DNA of 32,987 nucleotides from CAYJAZ01 sp964369165 (GCA_964369165.1 CAYJFE010000020.1:1-32987); one strand, 5' to 3'. Positions 24,449 through 32,987 are shown, counted from the stretch's first letter. Notes: generated by a model not told the origin, from the sequence alone. Numbers and translations are program-made.

Positions 24449-25309
24449 TTGTCACAAGTTGATGAATTAACACAATCTGAAAAGACCATTGCAAGTCCCG
24501 ATACTGACAATTCAGAAGAAATGGATTTTTCGGAATTTGACGCTTTAGCAGGAGATGATCCTAATTCTGTGAACAATGCTGGTGATACGGATCGTGATCC
24601 TCTTGATGAACTTTTAGGCGATGACGAAGAAGAAGGAAGTGGAAATGTTCAATTAGACATTGATGACGCACCTTTTTTAGATGAGGAAGAGGAAGAGGAA
24701 GAAAAAAAAGAAGAAGCCAAAGAAGAAGAAGAGGGAGAAAAAGAAGAAGGCGAAACAAAGAAAAAAGGAAGATTTCAATTTCTTGCAAATATGAGCAAGA
24801 AGAAGAAAATCATTATCGCCGCCGCCTTAGTTCTTGTCATTCTTCTTATAGCCGCCGCCGCTTTTTTCCTTTTATCTGGCTCACCAGAAGCTGTTGATGC
24901 CGAAGAGGTGGAAGAAGTAAAAGAAGAAGTGGCAGAAGGCGAAGAAGGCAGTGCCGGAACTTATATTGTGACGGTGGACGAAAGCTATAAAAACCCACCT
25001 GTTGAAATTACTTACGATACTAAACTCGAGCCATTTTGGGTGCAGATGCAAGACGGGGGCAAAACATTTTTCTTAGTTTCCACCTTCACTATACATACAA
25101 AGGACGAAAAACTTCACCAAGAAGTAAACAGAAATATAGCCACACTGCGCGACACTATCTATTACTATCTCAACACAAAAAATTACGATTTTCTAACAAA
25201 TTATAAAAACTTCACTCTTATTAAAGAAGATTTACTTGATGAAGTGAATCAAAAATTAGGCGAAGGCAAATTGGAAGACATCTATTACGATAATTACATT
25301 GTAAAATAA
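24449..25309 (+). CDS. fliL: Flagellar basal body-associated protein FliL with acidic N-terminus
   Basis: 286 aa from a TTG start at 24449, supported by AGGAG 6 nt upstream; no ATG is available at that position. The cytoplasmic N-terminal ~115 residues are highly acidic (Glu runs at about 79-101). A membrane helix follows at 119-143 after KKKK, then a second acidic stretch (150-168) and the periplasmic FliL domain (about 170-286): LEPFWVQM, FFLVSTFTIHTKD, NRNIATLRDTIYYYLNTKNYD. FliL rings surround the stator and support torque. Typical FliL proteins are about 150-180 aa, so the acidic part is a large extension. Next gene after 9 bp. Confidence 0.9.
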   Translation: MSQVDELTQSEKTIASPDTDNSEEMDFSEFDALAGDDPNSVNNAGDTDRDPLDELLGDDEEEGSGNVQLDIDDAPFLDEEEEEEEKKEEAKEEEEGEKEEGETKKKGRFQFLANMSKKKKIIIAAALVLVILLIAAAAFFLLSGSPEAVDAEEVEEVKEEVAEGEEGSAGTYIVTVDESYKNPPVEITYDTKLEPFWVQMQDGGKTFFLVSTFTIHTKDEKLHQEVNRNIATLRDTIYYYLNTKNYDFLTNYKNFTLIKEDLLDEVNQKLGEGKLEDIYYDNYIVK

Positions 25310-25318
25310 GGAGTTTAT

Positions 25319-25666
25319 ATGAGCCCCTTAGTTGATCCAACCGGCATGATGAATATGGGCCTTGTTGCACACGTGCAGGCGGCAAGCGTGCAGAAAGCTG
25401 TGCAGATAGAAAGTTCAAGTCCTGATTTAGCCTACGAAAGCTTGCAAGTTGACGCTTTAAAAGAAGTTGAAAAAGAAGCAAGCCAATTAGGAAGCCTCAC
25501 CTCAGCTGTTGCTTTGAATGAATTAAACGACGAAGAAGAAGCAAAAGAGCAAGAAGAGTTTTATGAAGCTCAAGACAAAGATGAGGAAGAAGAGCTTATC
25601 GAAGAGGAAAACTATCCAAGAGCCTCAGATCCTTTTGTGGGCAATTTGTTAAATCTCAAGGTATAA
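25319..25666 (+). CDS. Hypothetical acidic protein in the flagellar operon
   Basis: 115 aa; family not recognised. No signal or membrane segment. The N-terminal half (MSPLVDPTGMMNMGLVAHVQ...) is moderately hydrophobic and probably helical. Residues about 68-97 are Glu/Asp-rich, and the end is SDPFVGNLLNLKV. A strong RBS (AAGGAG) and 9-bp and 1-bp gaps to its neighbours show it is translated as part of the fliL operon, so a motility-related role is likely by context only. Confidence 0.75.
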   Translation: MSPLVDPTGMMNMGLVAHVQAASVQKAVQIESSSPDLAYESLQVDALKEVEKEASQLGSLTSAVALNELNDEEEAKEQEEFYEAQDKDEEEELIEEENYPRASDPFVGNLLNLKV

Positions 25667-25667
25667 T

Positions 25668-26072
25668 ATGCTTATTTCATTGATTATTCTTATAACTATA
25701 GCCGAATTAGTGCTTATAGGGCTTGTATGCTCTTTCTTCATACGATTAAAAAAATCAGAAACTGTCATTCAAAGACTGCAAGAAAATCAAGAGGATTTGC
25801 TTGATAGAGTGTACAGAAATGCCGCCCTTGAGCAAGAATTAGTGGCCACTTTTTCGCAAAGGCAAGGCGAATTAGCAAAGCTTATCCCACAAGTCGAAGA
25901 CAGAATTTTAACTTTGCAAAAACTTGTCAAACAAGCTGAAGGCATCACCCGTTCGCCGCAATTCTTGCGTGAAGTTATTCAAAATGCGCGCAAAAAAGGG
26001 CAATCCATAGATCAGATTGCCCGAAATACAGGTCTTTCAAAAGACGAAGTAGAATTAATTTTGAAGCATTAA
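25668..26072 (+). CDS. Membrane-anchored coiled-coil protein (DUF2802-like) of the flagellar operon
   Basis: 134 aa. One N-terminal membrane helix (about 3-26), a helical coiled-coil region (about 30-95, SETVIQRLQENQEDLLDRV...) and a C-terminal helix-turn-helix-like motif (KKGQSIDQIARNTGLSKDEVELIL, cited as KKGQSIDQIARN and TGLSKDEVELIL). The layout matches the DUF2802 proteins found next to flagellar and chemotaxis clusters; the assignment is from memory. The start lies 1 bp after the preceding stop, so translation is probably coupled. Last gene of the operon; convergent with nadD. Confidence 0.78.
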   Translation: MLISLIILITIAELVLIGLVCSFFIRLKKSETVIQRLQENQEDLLDRVYRNAALEQELVATFSQRQGELAKLIPQVEDRILTLQKLVKQAEGITRSPQFLREVIQNARKKGQSIDQIARNTGLSKDEVELILKH

Positions 26073-26114
26073 TTTTTCAGAAAATCAAAGTTTGCTTCTA
26101 GCAAGATTCCTTTT

Positions 26115-26819
26115 CTATTCTGACCACTTAGTAATAATTTCATCGTGCGCAAGAACATATTTTCTCACATTTTCAGGCAATAATAAAGAGGCATTCTTCC
26201 CCTCTATCATGGCATTACGAATTTGTGTGGAGGATATATCAAGACGTGAAGTTTCCAAATATTCTATGCTGTTACCAAAAATGCTATAGCTTGCGTCGTT
26301 TATTTTTTGGGCATAATCAGAATATTTATCTTTTTTTAGCCAAAATCTTTCGACAGCAGTATGAAAATCTTCTCTCTTATAATGCGCTCTTTTTACAACA
26401 ATAAAGTTTGAATATCTTGGTATTTCAAGTCCGTTATGCCAGTTCTCTAACTGCAAGAAATCTTCCAAACCTACAATAAAATAAGGCGTTTGCCCATATA
26501 GCTCCTGCCATAACTGCACGCTATAGAAGCTATAGGACGGGCCTTGCATGGAATTTTCATGCTCGCTTACTGAAAAATAACTGTCTAAATTATATTCTTT
26601 AAAGGAATTATTAAGAAAGTCTACTCGTGTTTGAAAATCTAAGAGAGCTTTCACTTTTTTATGCGGAGGTATAGGCGCAGGCACAAAATGAATGTGACTA
26701 AGCCCTATTTCTTCATACACTTCTAAAGCCATGCGAATATGGCCTATATGTACAGGATTGAATGTTCCGCCGAAAAAACCGACTTTTTTTTCATTCGTAT
26801 AGATTTCTATGCTTCGCAT
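26115..26819 (-). CDS. nadD: Nicotinate-nucleotide adenylyltransferase
   Basis: 234 aa. Joins ATP and nicotinate mononucleotide to deamido-NAD in NAD synthesis. Seen: the nucleotidyltransferase signature GGTFNPVHIGHIRMA (about 17-31), PAPIPPHK near 47-54, the FIVGLEDFLQLENWHN region, and the C-terminal ISSTQIRNA motif that binds phosphate. RBS AGGA before ATG. It begins 27 bp after the true end of speA on the same strand, so both are probably one transcript. Confidence 0.94.
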   Translation of the reverse strand: MRSIEIYTNEKKVGFFGGTFNPVHIGHIRMALEVYEEIGLSHIHFVPAPIPPHKKVKALLDFQTRVDFLNNSFKEYNLDSYFSVSEHENSMQGPSYSFYSVQLWQELYGQTPYFIVGLEDFLQLENWHNGLEIPRYSNFIVVKRAHYKREDFHTAVERFWLKKDKYSDYAQKINDASYSIFGNSIEYLETSRLDISSTQIRNAMIEGKNASLLLPENVRKYVLAHDEIITKWSE

Positions 26820-26846
26820 ACAAAATCCTCATTGGGATTAAATATC

Positions 26847-28921
26847 CTATTTCTCAAAATAGGTGTAACCCCTCACACCCTCTTCATAGGCGCGCATAAG
26901 GAGGAAGCGTTCTTTGGCTGTCATGCGTTTTTCGCGTACAGCTTNNNNNNNNNNNNNNNNNNNNNNNNNNNNNNNNNNNNNNNNNNNNNNNNNNNNNNNN
27001 NNNNNNNNNNNNNNNNNNNNNNNNNNNNNNNNNNNNNNNNNNNNGCGCGCATAAGGAGGAAGCGTTCTTTGGCTGTCATGCGTTTTTCGCGTACAGCTTT
27101 TTCAGCCGTCGTACGAATATCTTCAATAATTCTGCGTGGATCATATTCAACATAAGCTAAAATATCCTCGACAGTATCACCCCTGATTTCACGCATAAAT
27201 TCATAAGAACCGTCTTCGTGTATACGCACAGAAACGACGTTTGTATCACCAAACAGATTATGCAGATCACCTAAAGTTTCTTGATACGCGCCCACTAAAA
27301 AGGTGCCAAGATAGTATTCATTGTCGGCCGCAAGCTTATGCAGATTAAGCGTAGTTTTGAAGCCTTGAGGATCAATAAAGTGATCAATCGTCCCGTCTGA
27401 ATCGCAAGTGAGATCCGACAAAATTGCTTGCTGTGAAGGGAATTCGTCAAGCCTATGCATAGGCATAATAGGGAAAAGTTGATCTATAGCCCATGAATCT
27501 GGAAGGGATTGAAAAACTGAGAAATTACAGTAGTATATGTCTGCAATCGAAGCTTCAATTGTAGCCATATCTTTTGGTATATGTTTGAGCTTATTCTTCT
27601 CAATAGCAACCTTTTTCATAATCGCCCAGAAATAACGCTCAGCCATTGTGCGCTCACGCAAAGTCACTTTACCTGCATTGAAATGTTGCTGCATCTCATC
27701 GTAGTAATAGTGCGCATCATTGTAAGCTTCTTGTAAATTTCTTAGGCTAAGCCCCTCATATGCTTCACGAAGATTGCGCACTGCTTCAGGGCTATCCTCT
27801 GGAAGTTCGTCAGGTAATTTACCAACTTCGATGATGCTCACATCTAAGATATTGAAAAGAAGGATTGAATAATAAGCAACAGTAGCACGCCCTGATTCTG
27901 TAACAATATTAGGGTGTTGTATACCTAAATCATCAACAATAGTCATAACAGCTTCTACAACGTCAGCGCAATATTCATCAAGAGAATAGTTTCTTGAGCA
28001 AACATAATTTGTGTTTGAACCGTCATAATCCACCGCAAGGCCGCCGCCAAGATCAAGATAACCCATGCTTGCGCCTTCGCCCACTAAGCCAGCATAAATG
28101 CGTGTTGCTTCGGTGACAGCATTACGAATATCACGAATGTTTGGTACTTGTGAGCCAAGGTGATAGTGCATAAGTTGCAAGCAGTCAAGCATATCGTGCT
28201 CTTTCAAAGTATCAATAACATCAATAATTTGTGCTGAAGTAAGGCCGAATGAAGAGCGTTCGCCACCTGATTCAGACCAATGTCCGCTTGCTTTTGTGGA
28301 TAATTTAACACGTATACCTAAAAGTGGACGAATACCCAAAGCTTTTGAGCGTTCCAAAACAATATCAAGCTCTCTTGGCATTTCTAAAACAAAGAAACAT
28401 TTCAAGCCCATACGAAGAGCATGCAAGCCCAAGTCAATAAATTCTTCGTCCTTATATCCATTACAGATGAGGCAAGCTTCACGACTTCTTAACTGCGCAA
28501 CTGCGGCAATAAGTTCAGCTTTTGAGCCAACTTCTAAACCATGGTGGTAAGATGCGCCATATTGCGCAATTTTTTCAACAACTTGCTGCTGTTGATTTAC
28601 CTTAATCGGAAAGACACCACGGTATTCGCCTTTATAGCCAAGTTTTGATATAGCATTGCGAAATGATTGATGAAGAAAAGAAATTTGCGATTCTAAAATA
28701 TTTTCGATACGAAGTAAAACAGGCATATCGTAGCCACGTTCTTTAAGTCCTTCAATTATTTCATAAACACTAACTTCAGGGCCGCCCTCTTTTCCGAAAG
28801 GCCTGATGTTTACATGGCCATTTTTTGAAATATCAAAATAGCCCGCGCCCCAATTGCGTATGCCATACATTTCGGCAGAGTCTTCAATGCTCCAAGTCTG
28901 TAAAGGATGCTTTTTCGCCAA
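26847..28921 (-). CDS. speA: Biosynthetic arginine decarboxylase, interrupted by an artificial gap
   Basis: Makes agmatine from arginine, the first step to putrescine; PLP enzyme of the alanine-racemase fold. Seen: NWGAGYFDIS (23-32), the PLP lysine in VFPIKVNQ (Lys107), HHGLEVGSKAEL, MHYHLGSQ (251-258), and DLGGGLAVDYDGS near 290-302. The start is TTG at 28921, backed by AAGGGGA 7 nt upstream and by the family-like MAKKHPLQ beginning. The 100-N gap (26945-27044) plus a repeated 55 bp shift the frame by two bases. If the repeat is merged, the frame continues to LLMRAYEEGVRGYTYFEK and stop TAG at 26847-26849, giving 639 aa, normal for SpeA. An apparent stop at 26921 is an artefact of the gap. 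Confidence 0.93.
26890..26944. repeat. 55-bp contig-edge duplicate, left copy
   Basis: Identical to 27045-27099 on the other side of the gap. Merging the two copies restores the speA frame, so this is an assembly overlap, not a biological repeat. Confidence 0.93.
26945..27044. other. Assembly gap (100 N) inside speA
   Basis: Exactly 100 N with the same 55 bp on each side (26890-26944 and 27045-27099), the same pattern as the gap at 5989-6088. Confidence 0.95.
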
Positions 28922-29110
28922 GATATATCCCCTTTTCTTCCAAGATAATGCTTTAATTCAGTTTTTTTCTAGTTATTGCTCAGATTTTTCCAATGTTTTG
29001 TGCTCAAAAAAACTGTGCCAAATACTCTTGCACAATTAGCATAAAAAACTCAAAAAAGAAAGACTTAGCGAAATAAAAAATATAAAATCTTTTCAACAGG
29101 TTGAAGAATA

Positions 29111-29139
29111 TAGACAGTAGTTTTTTTATTTGCTATAAA
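29111..29139 (+). promoter_or_regulatory. Likely promoter of dinB
   Basis: TAGACA (29111-29116), 17-bp spacer, TATAAA (29134-29139). The predicted transcript start falls at about 29146, the first base of the chosen ATG. No clear LexA-type dyad was recognised. Confidence 0.5.
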
Positions 29140-29145
29140 AAAACT

Positions 29146-30351
29146 ATGGATACAATGCTAATAAAAGGGCAAAAGCCTATAATCTTGCATATCGATATGG
29201 ACGCTTTTTTCGTGAGCGTTGAATGTCTACTTGACCCAAGCTTGAAGGGTAAAGCTGTGGTTGTTGGCTCTGATCATGCAAGAGGAGTTGTGGCGGCGGC
29301 TTCTTACGAGGCGCGCAAATACGGCGTGTTTTCCGCAATGAGTTGTGTAAAAGCGAAGCAACTTTGTCCGCATCTCACCTTTGTCTATTCAGGCAGAGAA
29401 TATTATTCAAGCGTTTCTAAACATATAATGTCTATCATACGCTCATTTTCGCCTTTAGTCGAGGTAATGGGGCTTGATGAGGCCTATCTTGACGCGACGG
29501 GTATGGAAAATTTTTATCAAAATCCCTACGCAATGGCAAAAGAGATTCAAGAAAAAATATTCAATGATACCAATGGGCTCACTGCATCCATAGGCATTGC
29601 GCCTTTAAAATTTTTGGCCAAAATTGCTTCTGATATGAATAAGCCACACGGGATTTATGAAGTAAAAGAAGAGGAGGTAGATGATTTTCTTAAAAACATG
29701 GATCTTTATAAAATTCCTCACGTAGGTAAGAAATTTTTGCAGTCATTGCACGCTCTAGGAATTAGAACTGCTGGTGAGGCAAAAAATTATAGTAAGGATT
29801 TCTTTGAAAGGCGTTTTGGCAAGCAAGGAATTTTGTTATATGAAAGAGTGAATGGCATTGATAATACACCTATTGTTCCCTACCATGAGCCAAAATCAGA
29901 GAGTGCTGAACTGACTTTAGAAGAAGATATCACTGATAAAGCACAGCTTAAAGAATATTTAAAAATGCATAGCGAACGCATAGGTAAAGGTCTAAGAAAA
30001 ATGGAGAAAAAAGCTTCTACTGTCACTCTCAAGCTAAAGTTTTCTGACTTTACGCAAATCACGCGCCAGCTTTCGCTCTCTACCCCAACTTGCTCGGCGA
30101 AAACTCTCTACGAAGCTGGTGTTCACCTTTTAGAAAAAGAAGATTTGCCTCGACCTGTGCGCCTTATAGGGCTTGGGGCTTCACAATTTGATGCCAAAGA
30201 AAAAATCATTCAAGGCTCACTTATTGAGGAAATCAACACTAAAAATCTCAGTTTTGACAGCGATAAATTTACTGAAATGCAAAGAGAAAAGCTTGAAAAA
30301 ACTCTCGATTCCATACAAGCGAAATATGGCAATCATATTGTGAAAAATTAA
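29146..30351 (+). CDS. dinB: DNA polymerase IV (Y family)
   Basis: 401 aa from ATG 29146; the frame is open back to a TTG at 29101, which has no spaced ribosome site and lies upstream of the promoter-like boxes. ATG 29155 is a further option. It copies damaged DNA with low fidelity. Catalytic motifs: HIDMDAFFVSVE near the start, YSGREYYSSVS, and GLDEAYLD with the acidic pair. Then SIGIAPLKFLAKIASDMNKP, the helix-hairpin-helix KIPHVGKKFLQSLHALGI, and a little-finger domain to about residue 345. The tail (NTKNLSFDSDKF...) has no obvious clamp-binding motif. Its stop overlaps the stop of the convergent MATE gene. Confidence 0.93.
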   Translation: MDTMLIKGQKPIILHIDMDAFFVSVECLLDPSLKGKAVVVGSDHARGVVAAASYEARKYGVFSAMSCVKAKQLCPHLTFVYSGREYYSSVSKHIMSIIRSFSPLVEVMGLDEAYLDATGMENFYQNPYAMAKEIQEKIFNDTNGLTASIGIAPLKFLAKIASDMNKPHGIYEVKEEEVDDFLKNMDLYKIPHVGKKFLQSLHALGIRTAGEAKNYSKDFFERRFGKQGILLYERVNGIDNTPIVPYHEPKSESAELTLEEDITDKAQLKEYLKMHSERIGKGLRKMEKKASTVTLKLKFSDFTQITRQLSLSTPTCSAKTLYEAGVHLLEKEDLPRPVRLIGLGASQFDAKEKIIQGSLIEEINTKNLSFDSDKFTEMQREKLEKTLDSIQAKYGNHIVKN

Positions 30352-31673
30352 TATTGATAATATAATCTATACTTTTTCAGAAGGTAAAGCACAAGCATAA
30401 AGGCCACAAGCTCAGCTAAGGGAACAGCAAGCCATACGCCAGTTATTCCAAGAAGATGTGGCAAAGTCAAAAGAGCAATAGTTATGCACACAAAGGTGCG
30501 TAGAAAGGAAATCAAGGCTGAAATTTTCCCATTTGAAAATGCTGTAAAAAGGGCTGAAGAAAATATATTTATCCCTGAAAACAAAAAACCTAAAGCAAAG
30601 ATATGAAGACCTTCTGTGGCAAGAGTATGCACATTTGAGCCATAGGGAACAAAAACTGCCACTAAATTTGCTGCAAAGACTTCAGCGCAAAGCAAAACAA
30701 TAGCAGCAAAAAGACACACAATACGAATACTTAAACGGAAAATCGCCTTAATATTTTCTCTGTTCTTTGCACCAAAATTATAACTCACCAAGGGCGCCAT
30801 GCCATTGCTGTAGCCTGAGAAAATTGCGCCAAGAATAAATTGCGAATACAAAATCACTGTGATAGCAGCAACTCCATCAGTGCCTGCTAAACGCATAGTT
30901 ATTGTGTTAAATAAGTATGTTGTGATTGCATATGCCACATTTGTCACCATTTCGGACGAACCATTCACCAGACTTGACAAAAGCATCTTCACTCTAATTT
31001 TTGGACGCACAAATCTGAGCGGCATATCTTTTAAACATTTAAAGCAATACAAAGCATAAAAGCTCGCAAAAAGCTCGCCTAGACCCGTTGCCAAGGCAGC
31101 CCCCTTCACTTCTAAGCTCATAAATCCAATAAATATATAATCAAATAGAATATTTACACAGCCAGCCACCAAGGAAAGAATAAATGCATGATTTGGCTTC
31201 CCTGAAACTATAAGTAGAAATTGAAAAAGCATTTGCATAAGCAAAGCAGGAAAAAAAAGGGCGTGATAAAAAAGATAATCGTGGCAATAATGATAAATTT
31301 CTTCAGTTGCTCCAAGCAGATAGATGATATCTTCTATAAAATATAAAGTAGTTACAACAAAAATAAGGCTCACAAAAAAAGTAGCCAGCACAAGAGATGT
31401 GAAATCCTCTCTTGCTTCTTCTAGCTTACCTTCGCCAAGTTTTATAGCACAAAAAGCCCCCCCTCCAGCTCCAAACATTACACCAACAGCCATGCAAAGC
31501 ATAATCGCAGGATAGGGAATATTTATGGCAGAGAGCCCCTCTGGTCCTACATAACGAGCCACAAAAACACCGTCCACCATAACATAAAAGGACATAAAAA
31601 GCATAAGAAAAATGCTAGGAATTGTGTATCTCAACAGAGATTTTAGATTTATGTTTATGGCTAGTTGGCTCAT
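30348..31673 (-). CDS. MATE-family efflux transporter
   Basis: 441 aa, twelve predicted membrane segments in two halves, the normal MATE size. It exports cationic drugs or metabolites in exchange for Na+ or H+. Seen: MSFYVMVDGVFVARYVGPEGLSA at the start (cited as MSFYVMVDGVF and VARYVGPEGLSA), GVMFGAGGGAFCAIKLGEGK in the first half, and in the second half ILGAIFSGYSNGMAPLVSYNFGAKN, typical of the MepA/DinF-like branch. Substrate unknown. No strong ribosome site was seen (AAAAT before ATG). It starts 63 bp after the ttcA-like gene on the same strand, so it may be co-transcribed. It shares the bases TTA(A) at 30348-30351 with the dinB stop. Confidence 0.92.
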   Translation of the reverse strand: MSQLAININLKSLLRYTIPSIFLMLFMSFYVMVDGVFVARYVGPEGLSAINIPYPAIMLCMAVGVMFGAGGGAFCAIKLGEGKLEEAREDFTSLVLATFFVSLIFVVTTLYFIEDIIYLLGATEEIYHYCHDYLFYHALFFPALLMQMLFQFLLIVSGKPNHAFILSLVAGCVNILFDYIFIGFMSLEVKGAALATGLGELFASFYALYCFKCLKDMPLRFVRPKIRVKMLLSSLVNGSSEMVTNVAYAITTYLFNTITMRLAGTDGVAAITVILYSQFILGAIFSGYSNGMAPLVSYNFGAKNRENIKAIFRLSIRIVCLFAAIVLLCAEVFAANLVAVFVPYGSNVHTLATEGLHIFALGFLFSGINIFSSALFTAFSNGKISALISFLRTFVCITIALLTLPHLLGITGVWLAVPLAELVAFMLVLYLLKKYRLYYQY

Positions 31674-31736
31674 ATTTTAGTCTTTACTTTTTAGATGCAT
31701 ACAAAGGTAAAATCTATTCACATTTCAAAGGATTTA

Positions 31737-32483
31737 TTATTTTTTTCCTTCATAATCTTTGGAAAGATTTTTCTCTAATTGCCAGCGAGTCAAGGCATTA
31801 TACGCAGTTTTTCTTCGTGTAGAATTATTTTCACAAATCATTTCAAAATGTTCCATGCTCTTACTTCTTTTTGTTAAACCAGAAGAAGGGCAAGGATTTT
31901 TCCAAATGGGTAATTCCCAAATTTTAGCTACTTTTATGATATCTTTTTTATCAAGTAAAAGCAAGGGACGAATCACTTGCAAGCGGCCGCCAAAAAATGG
32001 CTCATTCATGCTCATGCCATCAACTCTGCCATTTTGGAAGATATTCATAAAGAAATTTGTGATTAGATCATCGGCATTATGCCCAAAAGCCAAGTGACTA
32101 AGATTATATTCACCGCAAAGTTGGAACAATCTCTTCCTTCTTTGCATTGCACAATAAAAACATGGTGAATTCGATCGATTTTCTTCGCTATGAGCTGAAG
32201 TGCCATGATTTGTGACTTCGCAATGTCCTGGAATGCCTTCACGCTTAAGCCACTCCACCAAAGGGGCGTGATTTTCTTTATCAAATCCAGCATTGACGTG
32301 TAAGGCCATAAATTCAAAATTGAAGGGTACAATTTTTTGCCTTTCTTTGAGGATTTTTAAAAGTGCGAAAGAATCCACACCGCCTGAAACGGCCACGCCA
32401 ACCCTTGCGCCCTCATAGACCATACCTGTTTGATGCATGGCCTTACCGGCTACTTTTATACATTTTTTTTCTATATATTTCAT
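31737..32483 (-). CDS. TtcA-like PP-loop ATPase (tRNA 2-thiocytidine biosynthesis family)
   Basis: 248 aa from ATG 32483; a GTG at 32492 is also in frame, and neither start has a clear ribosome site. Adenylating PP-loop AVSGGVDSFALL (about 31-42). Two cysteines in SPCFYCAMQRRK and a third in NPCPSSG fit the Fe-S-binding set of TtcA/TtuA proteins. LAFGHNADDLITNFFMNIFQNG, cited as LAFGHNADDLITN, is the second family block. Expected job: thiolation of a tRNA base, such as cytidine 32. It is separated from rpsA by a terminator, and MATE follows. Confidence 0.88.
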   Translation of the reverse strand: MKYIEKKCIKVAGKAMHQTGMVYEGARVGVAVSGGVDSFALLKILKERQKIVPFNFEFMALHVNAGFDKENHAPLVEWLKREGIPGHCEVTNHGTSAHSEENRSNSPCFYCAMQRRKRLFQLCGEYNLSHLAFGHNADDLITNFFMNIFQNGRVDGMSMNEPFFGGRLQVIRPLLLLDKKDIIKVAKIWELPIWKNPCPSSGLTKRSKSMEHFEMICENNSTRRKTAYNALTRWQLEKNLSKDYEGKK

Positions 32484-32515
32484 AACATACACAATTAATA
32501 ATAGATTTAATTATC

Positions 32516-32550
32516 AAAAAAAACCGCCCTCACTCTAAAAGCAAGGGCGG
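32516..32550 (-). terminator. Rho-independent terminator of rpsA
   Basis: 7-bp GC-rich stem CCGCCCT/AGGGCGG with a 13-nt loop; on the minus strand it is followed by eight T (A-run 32516-32523). It lies 26 bp after the rpsA stop. Confidence 0.92.
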
Positions 32551-32575
32551 CTGCATTTATTCAATTGAGCCTAGA

Positions 32576-32987
32576 CTATTCTTCGTCTTGCGCTGCTTTG
32601 AAAAGATCGCCAAGAGTTTGGCCTGAATCACCAGTTGAGCGGTAATCTTTAGCTTTTTTCTTCTCGTCATCTTCTTTCATTTGTTTAGCTGAAAGGCCTA
32701 AGCGGCGTTCGTCAGCAGAAACATGAATGATTTTCGCTTCAACAGAGTCGCCTTCTTTATAAGCTTCTGAAGGAACTTTTACTTTTTTAGCAAGTTCTGA
32801 AACGTGGATAAGGCCTTCGATGCCTTCTTCAACTTCAACAAATACGCCAAAGTCAGTCACGTTAGTCACGATACCTGTAACCATATTGCCTACAGGGTAG
32901 CGAGTTGGAACTGTTGACCATGGATCGTCAGAAAGTTGTTTCATACCAAGTGTGAATTTTTCGCTTTCTTGATCTACAGTTAAAACT
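32576..32987 (-). CDS. rpsA: 30S ribosomal protein S1, C-terminal part (5' end outside the window)
   Basis: The frame is open from the window edge. Just inside it reads LTVDQESEKFTLGMKQLSDDPW, cited as LTVDQESEKF and TLGMKQLSDDPW, the end of one S1 domain. A complete S1 RNA-binding domain follows: GNMVTGIVTNVTDFGVFVEVEEGIEGLIHVSEL, cited as MVTGIVTNVTDFGVFV and EGIEGLIHVSEL, then AKIIHVSADERRLGLSAKQ. A charged tail ends SGQTLGDLFKAAQDEE. S1 binds mRNA on the 30S subunit and helps start translation. The internal ATG at 32944 is not the start. Confidence 0.93.
   Translation of the reverse strand, partial: VLTVDQESEKFTLGMKQLSDDPWSTVPTRYPVGNMVTGIVTNVTDFGVFVEVEEGIEGLIHVSELAKKVKVPSEAYKEGDSVEAKIIHVSADERRLGLSAKQMKEDDEKKKAKDYRSTGDSGQTLGDLFKAAQDEE

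Noticed and set aside
26890..27099. Biological direct repeat in speA
   Set aside because: Exactly 55 bp at both edges of a 100-N gap, and merging restores the frame, so it is a contig overlap.
28980..29035. Sigma-54 promoter upstream of speA on the minus strand (TTGGCACAG...)
   Set aside because: The -12 GC is missing at the required spacing.

Overview
This window is an AT-rich stretch of bacterial chromosome, roughly 37-40 % GC by eye. It is gene-dense and looks like a member of the Desulfovibrionaceae or a close relative. The basis is the flagellar regulator cluster flhF-flhG-fliA-cheY-fliL, the sigma-54 promoter on a hook gene, a Gram-negative outer-membrane lipid system (mlaC-mlaA), an amt-PII pair, and an ADH/SpeA repertoire typical of that group. 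The genus assignment is inference. No phage genes, transposase or CRISPR array was seen.

Layout. 1-1.2 kb: the 3' part of an ammonium transporter followed by its PII protein. 1.3-5.8 kb: two minus-strand genes for large acidic repeat proteins. One is a 648-aa GDGxN beta-solenoid-like protein; the other is a 781-aa vWA/RTX protein with a type I secretion C-terminus. 5.8-6.55 kb: a disturbed non-coding region with an assembly gap, copies of a UUCG-loop terminator, a large imperfect inverted repeat, and a stray 75-bp copy of the 3' end of the next gene. 6.55-7.7 kb: an iron-type alcohol dehydrogenase. 8.2-11.7 kb: a 1184-aa protein with 26 ankyrin repeats. 11.8-13.8 kb: a small exported protein and a peptide-type ABC substrate-binding protein. 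14.1 kb: tRNA-Glu(UUC). 14.2-14.7 kb: a gene-free region with a second large inverted repeat. 14.7-16.1 kb: an autoregulated arsR-acr3 arsenite operon. 16.3-18.8 kb: flgE behind a near-perfect sigma-54 promoter. 19.0-20.5 kb: mlaC-mlaA. 20.7-26.1 kb: flhF-flhG-fliA-cheY-fliL plus two small genes. 26.1-28.9 kb: speA-nadD, split by a second gap that appears artificial. 29.1-32.5 kb: dinB, a MATE exporter and a TtcA-like protein. 32.6 kb to the end: the 3' end of rpsA.

How the genes work together. FlhF and FlhG set flagellar number and place, FliA is the late flagellar sigma factor, CheY acts on the switch, FliL sits at the stator, and FlgE forms the hook. The flgE and possibly the flhF transcription units carry sigma-54-type promoters with leaders of similar length, about 100 nt, which suggests a shared sigma-54 cascade. 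Several proteins of this cluster carry long lineage-specific acidic tracts; FliA's is about 137 residues.

The points most worth following up are: (i) the GDGxN solenoid protein and its vWA/RTX neighbour; (ii) the two large inverted-repeat elements, one holding a captured fragment of the ADH gene; (iii) the acidic extension on FliA and the FlhF that lacks its DTAG motif; (iv) a PII protein without the uridylylation tyrosine; and (v) the ankyrin giant with a PH-like-looking tail. Both N-gaps are flanked by the same 55 bp on each side, so they behave as unmerged contig ends rather than missing sequence.
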